A stretch of DNA of 64,000 nt from Micromonospora cabrerizensis (lineage in GTDB: Bacteria > Actinomycetota > Actinomycetes > Mycobacteriales > Micromonosporaceae). Both the position numbers and the translations under genes were made by a program. The notes under the pieces are model-generated. The model saw only the letters and a list, made by a program, of their open reading frames with translations. It had not been told where the DNA came from and ran no database searches. Position 1 is the stretch's first letter, and each line of letters opens with the position of its first letter. The stretch is from contig NZ_JAKKFI010000052.1 in the NCBI RefSeq assembly GCF_022230955.1, forward strand, positions 1 through 64,000, given 5' to 3'. Shown here piece by piece: positions 49,676-64,000 of this stretch.

Positions 49676-50434
49676 ATGACCATCACGACGACCAGCACTG
49701 TCGACACCAGCCTGTGGCTGCGCCGGTTCCACCCGGCGCCGGACGCGCCGGTGCGTCTGGTCTGCCTACCGCACGCCGGTGGCTCGGCCAGTTACTATCA
49801 CCCGGTCTCCCGCGCCCTGACCGGCGTCGAGGTCTTCGCGGTGCAGTACCCCGGCCGGCAGGACCGCCGCGCCGAGCCGTGCATCGACACCGTCCACGGC
49901 CTGGCCGCCAGGGTCGCCGAGCAGGTCGCCACGCTCGCCGACCGCCCGATCGCCCTGTTCGGCCACAGCATGGGCGCCTCGGTCGCCTTCGAGGTGGCCC
50001 GGCTCCTCGAGGAGGACGGCATCGTCCTGAAGCACCTGTTCGCGTCCGGGCGGCGCGCACCGTCGCGGCACCGCGACGAGCACATCCATCAGCTGGGCGA
50101 CAACGGTCTGATCGCGGAGATGCGCCGGCTCAACGGCACCGAGGGCAAACTGCTCGACGACGACGAGCTGATCCGGATGATCATCGGCGCGATCCGCAAC
50201 GACTACAAGGCCGCGGAGACCTACGTGTACCGGCCCGGCCCGCCGCTGTCCTGCCCGATCACGGTGATGACCGGGGATTCGGACCCGAAGGTCACGGTGG
50301 ACGAGGCCGACTCCTGGCGGACGCACACCACCGGCCCCTACGCCATGAAAGTTTATAGGGGTGGTCACTTCTACCTGAACAACCACCAGACGGACATACT
50401 GGAGACCATTGTGGATCGCCTGACGGCAGGCTGA
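49676..50434 (+). CDS. Type II (external, editing) thioesterase
   Basis: A 252-aa alpha/beta-hydrolase of the size usual for stand-alone PKS/NRPS thioesterases. The nucleophile is Ser98 in GHSMG, with likely Asp203 (GDSDPKV) and His231 (GGHFYLN) completing the triad. The N-terminal LPHAGGSASYY stretch is typical of the family. Such enzymes remove stalled or wrongly primed acyl groups from carrier proteins and so keep the assembly line running. The frame is open for several hundred bases upstream inside the preceding PKS. ACGGAG at 49663-49668, seven bases before this ATG, and the immediate onset of family homology fix the start. It lies 28 bp after the terminal PKS gene, so it is probably in the same operon. 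The stretch near 50346-50362 is locally AT-richer than its surroundings. Confidence 0.93.
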   Translation: MTITTTSTVDTSLWLRRFHPAPDAPVRLVCLPHAGGSASYYHPVSRALTGVEVFAVQYPGRQDRRAEPCIDTVHGLAARVAEQVATLADRPIALFGHSMGASVAFEVARLLEEDGIVLKHLFASGRRAPSRHRDEHIHQLGDNGLIAEMRRLNGTEGKLLDDDELIRMIIGAIRNDYKAAETYVYRPGPPLSCPITVMTGDSDPKVTVDEADSWRTHTTGPYAMKVYRGGHFYLNNHQTDILETIVDRLTAG

Positions 50435-50477
50435 CGGCAACGGCGGCCCGACCAGTCCGAGACTTCCGGAGGTACCA

Positions 50478-51248
50478 GTGACAACCCCGACACCCACGCC
50501 GGCTCTGCGGCTCATCGGGCTGTCCAAGGCATTCGGTGACAAGCGTGCCGTCGATCACGTCGATCTGGAGGTTCCGGGCGGCTCGTTCTTCGGGCTGGTC
50601 GGTCCCAACGGGGCCGGCAAGACCACATCGCTGTCCATGGCCGTCGGGCTGCTGCGCCCCGACAGCGGTCGCGCCGAGATCTTCGGCGTCGACGTCTGGG
50701 CCGACCCGGTCCGCGCCAAGGAGCTGATCGGCGTCCTGCCCGACGGCCTCGGGATGCCAGAACGGCTCACTGGCCGGGAGGTGCTCAGCTACCTGGGTCT
50801 GCTGCGGGGCATGGAGCCCGAGGCGGTCGCCAAGCGCAGCCAGGAGCTGCTGGAGGTCCTCGAACTCGACCGGGCCGACAGCACCCTGGTCCTCGAATAC
50901 TCGACCGGCATGCGCAAGAAGATCGGTCTGGCCACGGCGTTGCTGCACGCACCGAAGCTGCTGGTGCTCGATGAGCCCCTGGAGGCCGTCGACCCCGTCT
51001 CGGCGGCGACGATCAAGGTGATCCTCCAGCGCTTCGTCGCCGCCGGCGGCTCGGTGGTCTTCTCCAGTCACGTCATGCCGGTCGTCGAGCAGCTCTGCGA
51101 CCACGTCGCGGTCGTCACCGGCGGCCGGGTGGTCGCCTCCGGCCCGCTCGACGAGGTCCGTGGCGGCAGCTCCCTGGAGAACCGGTTCGTCGACCTGGTC
51201 GGCGGCCAGCCGGTGAGCGCGGGGGAGCTGTCATGGTTGGCATCCTGA
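50478..51248 (+). CDS. ABC transporter ATP-binding protein
   Basis: A 256-aa nucleotide-binding subunit. The start is a GTG five bases after CCGGAGG. Walker A is GPNGAGKTT (42-50), the signature region is YSTGMRKK (141-148; degenerate, LSGGQ-like), Walker B is LLVLDEP (161-167) and the switch His is His198. It should energise the membrane protein encoded next, whose start overlaps this gene's end by 16 bp. Position directly after the PKS and editing-thioesterase genes suggests export of the polyketide or self-resistance. That role is inferred from context; the sequence alone does not give the substrate. Confidence 0.93.
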   Translation: MTTPTPTPALRLIGLSKAFGDKRAVDHVDLEVPGGSFFGLVGPNGAGKTTSLSMAVGLLRPDSGRAEIFGVDVWADPVRAKELIGVLPDGLGMPERLTGREVLSYLGLLRGMEPEAVAKRSQELLEVLELDRADSTLVLEYSTGMRKKIGLATALLHAPKLLVLDEPLEAVDPVSAATIKVILQRFVAAGGSVVFSSHVMPVVEQLCDHVAVVTGGRVVASGPLDEVRGGSSLENRFVDLVGGQPVSAGELSWLAS

Positions 51249-53182
51249 TCCGGATGAAGCTGGCCGTCCTGCGGCACTCGATGACCGGGCAGCGCGCCGC
51301 CGACATGATCGGTGGCGGCGTGCTGGGCCTGGTCCTCGCCGGCGGCACGATCTGGCTGGCCCTGCACGACTGGCCGGTCGACGGCCTGCCGCTGGACCTG
51401 GTCGGCGCGGCGTTCGCCATCTGGACGATCGGCTGGCTGTTCGGCCCGGTGCTGTTCGGGGGCGGCGACGAGACGCTGCGCCCGGAGCACCTGGCCCTGC
51501 TGCCGATCCCTCCGCGACGGCTCGCCACCGGTCTGCTCGCCGTCGCGTTCGTCGGCGTCGCCCCGGTGGTCAGCCTGGTGGCCTTCACCGCGCTGATCGT
51601 CGTCGCCCTCCCGGTCGGCGGTGCCGCCGCCCTGGTCGCGGTGCCGGTGGTCTTCCTCCAACTGCTGTTCGTGGTGCTCGCCTCCCGGTTCGTCACCGCC
51701 GCGCTCAGCACGCTGATGCGCGCCAAGATCGGCGCGATCCTGGCCGCCGTGATCAGCGGCGGCATCCTGGCGCTCACGCACACCGGCTGGGTGCTCAAAC
51801 CCACCATCCAGTACGCCCTCACCGCCGGCTTCCCGGAGAACCTGGCGGACTGGGTGCGCCGCCTGCCCTCCGGTTGGGGCATCGTCGCCGTGGAGGCCGC
51901 CGGGCGAGGTGACTGGCTGCTCGCCCTCGCCGCGCCGGCCGGTCTCGCCGTACTCAGTGTGCTGGCCATGCTCGGTTGGTCCGCGCTGCTGGTCCGCCGG
52001 CTCAGCCACCGGGGTGCCAGCGGTCGCCCGGCCCGTGGCCGCACCGCCGCGCAGCAGATCCGCGGTGGCGGCGTGCGAGCCGTCATCGGCCGTGAGCTGC
52101 GCACCGCGTCCCGCGACCTGATGCGCTTCCACTACCTGGTCTTCTCCCTGGTCTACGCGTTGGCGTTCTGCCTGCTGCCGCTCCTGGTCGACCTGCCGAT
52201 CTTCGTGCCGTTCATCGGTGTCGCGTTCGGCATCTGGGCCGCCGCCATCTCCGCCAACCTGTACGGCGAGGACGGCACGGTGATCTGGCAGACCGTGCTC
52301 ACCCCCGGGGCCGCCCGCAAGGACGTCCGCGGACGTCAGCTCGCCTGGCTGCTGCTGACCGCCCCGGCGGTCGTGGTCCTCAGCGTCGTGCCCACCCTGC
52401 TCAGTGGGCAGACGTGGGCCTGGCCGTGGCTGGCCGCCCTGGTGCCGGCCCTGATCGGCGGCGGCGCCGGTGTCATCGTGCTGATCTCGGTGCTGCGACC
52501 GGTGCCGATGACCGACCCGCACAAGCGCAGCGGCAACCTCCTGGAGAACGGCACCGACTTCACCCAGGTGCTGCTCATGCTGGTGCTGGTCGCCGCCACC
52601 GCGGCCCCCGCCTATCTCACCGTCCGCTACGGCCCGGACTGGGCGGGCGCCGGCGTCGGCCTGGTCACCGGCATCCTGCTGGCCTGGCTGCTCGGCGACC
52701 TGGCCGCCAAGCACCTGGAAGCGACCGGTCCCGACCTGCTCGCCACGATGCGGGCCTCGACCTCCCGCAAGAGCAATCTCAGCGGCGACGTCGACTGGGA
52801 CCAGATCACCGCCTCCCTCGGCGGGGTGGATCTCGGCGAGAGCCGCCTCGGCATCGACCGGGCCTCGCCGGCCCGTCGCGCCGTCATCTACGTGTGCTTC
52901 ACCGTCTGCTGGGTGCCGCTGGTCGCACAGGGCGTCGTTCCGGCCTTCCTGAAATACGGCGACCCCGACCGCGACTCCTGGTTCGTGGCCCGCCTCGTCC
53001 CCGAGGCGCTGCACTGGCCGGTCGTCGGCGTCATGGTCGCGCTCGGCCTGGGTCTCATCGCCGTCGGCTTCTACCAGCTGCGGGTGGCCCGTGCGGAGAG
53101 CCGCCAAGCCGCCGTGGACCAGGTCGGCCGCGCGCCGGTGCTGACCCGCCAGCCCGAGAAGGTGGACGAGCTGAACCACTGA
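51233..53182 (+). CDS. ABC transporter permease, large polytopic membrane protein
   Basis: A 649-aa protein with about twelve to fourteen hydrophobic segments spread along its length. Examples lie near residues 25-45, 75-100, 105-135, 225-250, 295-345, 375-395, 400-425, 435-460 and 600-625. No ATPase motif is present. The size and pattern fit ABC-2-type export permeases of actinomycetes. The ATG overlaps the ATP-binding gene by 16 bp and is preceded by GGGGGAG at 51221-51227, so the two are translationally coupled and should form one transporter. A cytoplasmic loop with charged residues lies between the later segments (about 500-545). It is the last gene of the co-directional run and ends six bases before a perfect palindrome. 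Export or self-resistance for the cluster product is an inference. Confidence 0.85.
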   Translation: MVGILIRMKLAVLRHSMTGQRAADMIGGGVLGLVLAGGTIWLALHDWPVDGLPLDLVGAAFAIWTIGWLFGPVLFGGGDETLRPEHLALLPIPPRRLATGLLAVAFVGVAPVVSLVAFTALIVVALPVGGAAALVAVPVVFLQLLFVVLASRFVTAALSTLMRAKIGAILAAVISGGILALTHTGWVLKPTIQYALTAGFPENLADWVRRLPSGWGIVAVEAAGRGDWLLALAAPAGLAVLSVLAMLGWSALLVRRLSHRGASGRPARGRTAAQQIRGGGVRAVIGRELRTASRDLMRFHYLVFSLVYALAFCLLPLLVDLPIFVPFIGVAFGIWAAAISANLYGEDGTVIWQTVLTPGAARKDVRGRQLAWLLLTAPAVVVLSVVPTLLSGQTWAWPWLAALVPALIGGGAGVIVLISVLRPVPMTDPHKRSGNLLENGTDFTQVLLMLVLVAATAAPAYLTVRYGPDWAGAGVGLVTGILLAWLLGDLAAKHLEATGPDLLATMRASTSRKSNLSGDVDWDQITASLGGVDLGESRLGIDRASPARRAVIYVCFTVCWVPLVAQGVVPAFLKYGDPDRDSWFVARLVPEALHWPVVGVMVALGLGLIAVGFYQLRVARAESRQAAVDQVGRAPVLTRQPEKVDELNH

Positions 53183-53187
53183 CCGCA

Positions 53188-53229
53188 CACGAAGAGGCCC
53201 GGCCACCGCGGTGGCCGGGCCTCTTCGTG
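53188..53229. terminator. Perfect 42-nt palindrome between convergent genes, likely bidirectional terminator
   Basis: Twenty bases (53188-53207) are followed by GC and then by their exact reverse complement (53210-53229). The very GC-rich hairpin lies 6 bp after the permease stop and 10 bp before the P450 stop on the opposite strand. No U-tract follows on either side, which is common in actinomycetes. Its symmetry lets it serve both transcripts. Confidence 0.85.
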
Positions 53230-53239
53230 CCCCGGAGCG

Positions 53240-54490
53240 TCACCAGGTGACGGGCAGCTCGCGGACGCCGTAGATCAGGGACTCGGAGCGCAGCGGAACG
53301 TCCTCGGTCGACCCATGCAGGCGCAGGTCGGGGAAGCGGGTGAGCAGGGCCCGCATTGCGATCCTGAGTTCCGCGCGGGCGAGTTGCTGGCCGATGCAGA
53401 GGTGCACGCCGTGGCCGAAGGCGAGGTGCTGGTTGCCGGTCCGGGTCACGTCGAGGACCCCGGGATCGGCATAGCGGGACGGGTCGCGGTTGGCGGCGGA
53501 GAGCGAGAGGCTCACGCTCTCGCCGGCGCGGATGAGCTGCCCGCCCACCGGCACGTCCTCGGTGGCGAGACGGGTCACGCCGAACTGGAAGGTCGGCAGG
53601 TAGCGGAGCAGCTCCTCGACGGCGTCCGGCACCCGGTCCAGGTCGGCGCGCAGGACGGCCAGCTGCTCGGGGTTGCTGAGCAGCGCGAACACGCCGAGGC
53701 TGAGCTGGTTGGCGGTGGTCTCGTGGCCGCCGACGAGCAGCAGCATGGCGATGCTGGTCAGCTCCTCGTCGGTGAGCGGGTCGTCGTCCGAGTCGTGGAT
53801 CAGGCCGGAGATGAGGGCGCCGTCCGGCTCGTCGTGTTTGGTGGCGACCAGGGCGGCCAGATACTGGCGCAGGTTCCAGGCGGACATCCCGATCTCCATC
53901 GGGGTGGCGTCGGTGCGCAGCATCGCCGCGGTCAGCGTCTGGAACTGGGCGCGCTCGGCGTACGGGACGCCGAGCAACTCGCAGATGACCAGCGAGGGGA
54001 TCGGCAGGGCGAAGTCCCGGACCAGGTCGGCGGGCGCGCCGGCGGCCTCGATCGCGTCGAGGCGCTCGGTGACGATCTCGGCGATCCGCGGCTCCAGGGC
54101 GCGGACCCGGCGCATGGTGAACTGGCCCATCAGCATCTTGCGGTAGCGGGTGTGGTGCGGCGGGTCGACGTGGATGAAGAACGCCGGATCCGGCGGAAGC
54201 AGCTTGGCCTCCTCCGGTATCACCTGGATCGGGTTGGACGCCTTGAGGATGTCCGCGCTGAACCGGTTGTCGGCGAGCACCGCGCGGACGTCCTCGGCCC
54301 GGGTGACCAGCCAGCCGACCGACCCGTCGGCCATGATCAGCGGACTGACCGGGTGCTCCTCGGCGCGCTGGAGGAGTTCGTCCGGTGGGGAGAACGGACA
54401 CTTGCCGCGCTGTCGGGGCAGCGGAGCCGGCTCCCCGGTGCCCGATCCGGCCGGGGCGGGATGTTGCGTCGCACTGGTCATCGTCACCAC
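53240..54490 (-). CDS. Cytochrome P450 (CYP) tailoring monooxygenase
   Basis: A 416-aa soluble bacterial P450 if started at the GTG at 54490; GTG at 54487 or ATG at 54481 (413 aa) are equally plausible. A GGAA lies a few bases before the first GTG. Residues counted from 54490: I-helix oxygen-binding motif VGGHETT (253-259), ExxR within EELLR (Glu293, Arg296), and heme loop FGHGVHLCIG with the cysteine ligand at Cys365. The early HVDPPHHTRYR stretch is the usual C-helix region. It most likely hydroxylates or epoxidises the polyketide after release; position and timing cannot be read from sequence. It needs ferredoxin partners, which are not in this window. It converges on the ABC permease and diverges from the loading PKS, so it has its own promoter in 54491-54716. 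Confidence 0.95.
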   Translation of the reverse strand: MVTMTSATQHPAPAGSGTGEPAPLPRQRGKCPFSPPDELLQRAEEHPVSPLIMADGSVGWLVTRAEDVRAVLADNRFSADILKASNPIQVIPEEAKLLPPDPAFFIHVDPPHHTRYRKMLMGQFTMRRVRALEPRIAEIVTERLDAIEAAGAPADLVRDFALPIPSLVICELLGVPYAERAQFQTLTAAMLRTDATPMEIGMSAWNLRQYLAALVATKHDEPDGALISGLIHDSDDDPLTDEELTSIAMLLLVGGHETTANQLSLGVFALLSNPEQLAVLRADLDRVPDAVEELLRYLPTFQFGVTRLATEDVPVGGQLIRAGESVSLSLSAANRDPSRYADPGVLDVTRTGNQHLAFGHGVHLCIGQQLARAELRIAMRALLTRFPDLRLHGSTEDVPLRSESLIYGVRELPVTW

Positions 54491-54716
54491 TCATTTCCGC
54501 ATGGACATTGTCTCCACGATAGGAAGAACGTGGCGCCAGGAAATGCGCCGCGATCCGGATCGGGGGTCGAACCAGGGGAGTAGGGGTCCCGCCCGAACGG
54601 CCTTCCCCCGGGGTGCGCTCGATCGCTTAGGGGTGTCCGGCCTCCTCTGACGCTCATTACCGTCCGAACCGAACGCGCCATCGGGTCGTGTGGACGAGTG
54701 GGGGCCGCGGATCGTC
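54491..54716. promoter_or_regulatory. Divergent intergenic region between the P450 and loading-PKS genes
   Basis: This 226-bp gap is the largest non-coding stretch in the window and must hold promoters for both directions. Visible elements are a 12-bp palindrome CGATCCGGATCG (54551-54562), TGGCGCCA (54531-54538) and two copies of TAGGGGT (54581-54587 and 54628-54634). On the minus strand a TATCGT (54516-54521) could be a -10 box for the P450. No convincing -35/-10 pair or activator site could be assigned. Confidence 0.5.

Positions 54717-64000
<9,284 letters not shown>

Noticed and set aside
51068-53206. A 712-codon minus-strand frame opposite the ABC permease
   Set aside because: The plus strand shows clear transmembrane segments, a coupled start and correct spacing. 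The minus frame is repetitive and charged without any motif.
53315-54583. A plus-strand frame across the P450
   Set aside because: The minus strand has the oxygen-binding, ExxR and heme motifs of a P450; the plus frame has none.

Overview
The window is almost entirely one type I modular polyketide synthase (PKS) locus from a high-G+C actinomycete. The genus cannot be fixed from this sequence. Strong GC bias at third codon positions, canonical cis-AT modules and rare TTA codons all fit an actinomycete macrolide or macrolactone cluster.

Layout. Bases 2-49647 hold seven co-directional PKS genes (A to G), the first cut by the window edge. They encode ten consecutive extension modules and end in a thioesterase. 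A: (ACP)-KS-AT(malonyl)-KR-ACP. B: KS-AT(methylmalonyl)-DH-ER-KR-ACP. C: two methylmalonyl KR modules, the second with a KR that looks dead. D: KS-AT(mal)-DH-KR-ACP then KS-AT(mm)-DH-KR-ACP. E: KS-AT(mm)-KR-ACP. F: KS-AT(mm)-KR-ACP then KS-AT(mal)-KR-ACP. G: KS-AT(malonyl-like)-ACP-TE. The same strand continues with a stand-alone type II thioesterase (49676-50434) and a two-gene ABC exporter (50478-53182). A perfect 42-nt palindrome separates the exporter from a convergent cytochrome P450 (53240-54490, minus strand). A 226-bp divergent intergenic region follows. From 54717 to the right edge runs a further giant PKS, cut by the window end: KSQ-AT(mal)-ACP loading module, KS-AT(mm)-KR-ACP module 1 and KS-AT(mal-like, truncated) module 2.

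How they work together. The KSQ protein should start the chain with decarboxylated malonate (acetate). Intermediate modules must lie outside the window. Genes A to G then finish the chain, and the TE in G releases it, probably as a macrolactone. Gene order is therefore not biosynthetic order. If A to G act colinearly, the carboxyl end of the product is predicted as follows (inference): C3 ketone; C5, C7 and C9 hydroxyls; methyls at C6, C8, C10, C14, C16 and C18; a C10-C13 diene; C15 ketone; C17 hydroxyl; C19 methylene; C21 hydroxyl. With two modules encoded after the loading domain, there are at least twelve extension modules in all. I did not recognise a known compound. The type II TE, P450 and ABC pair look like editing, tailoring and export or self-resistance functions. 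No sugar-biosynthesis, glycosyltransferase, regulator, tRNA, rRNA, IS or CRISPR elements were seen. No non-coding stretch exceeds 300 bp.
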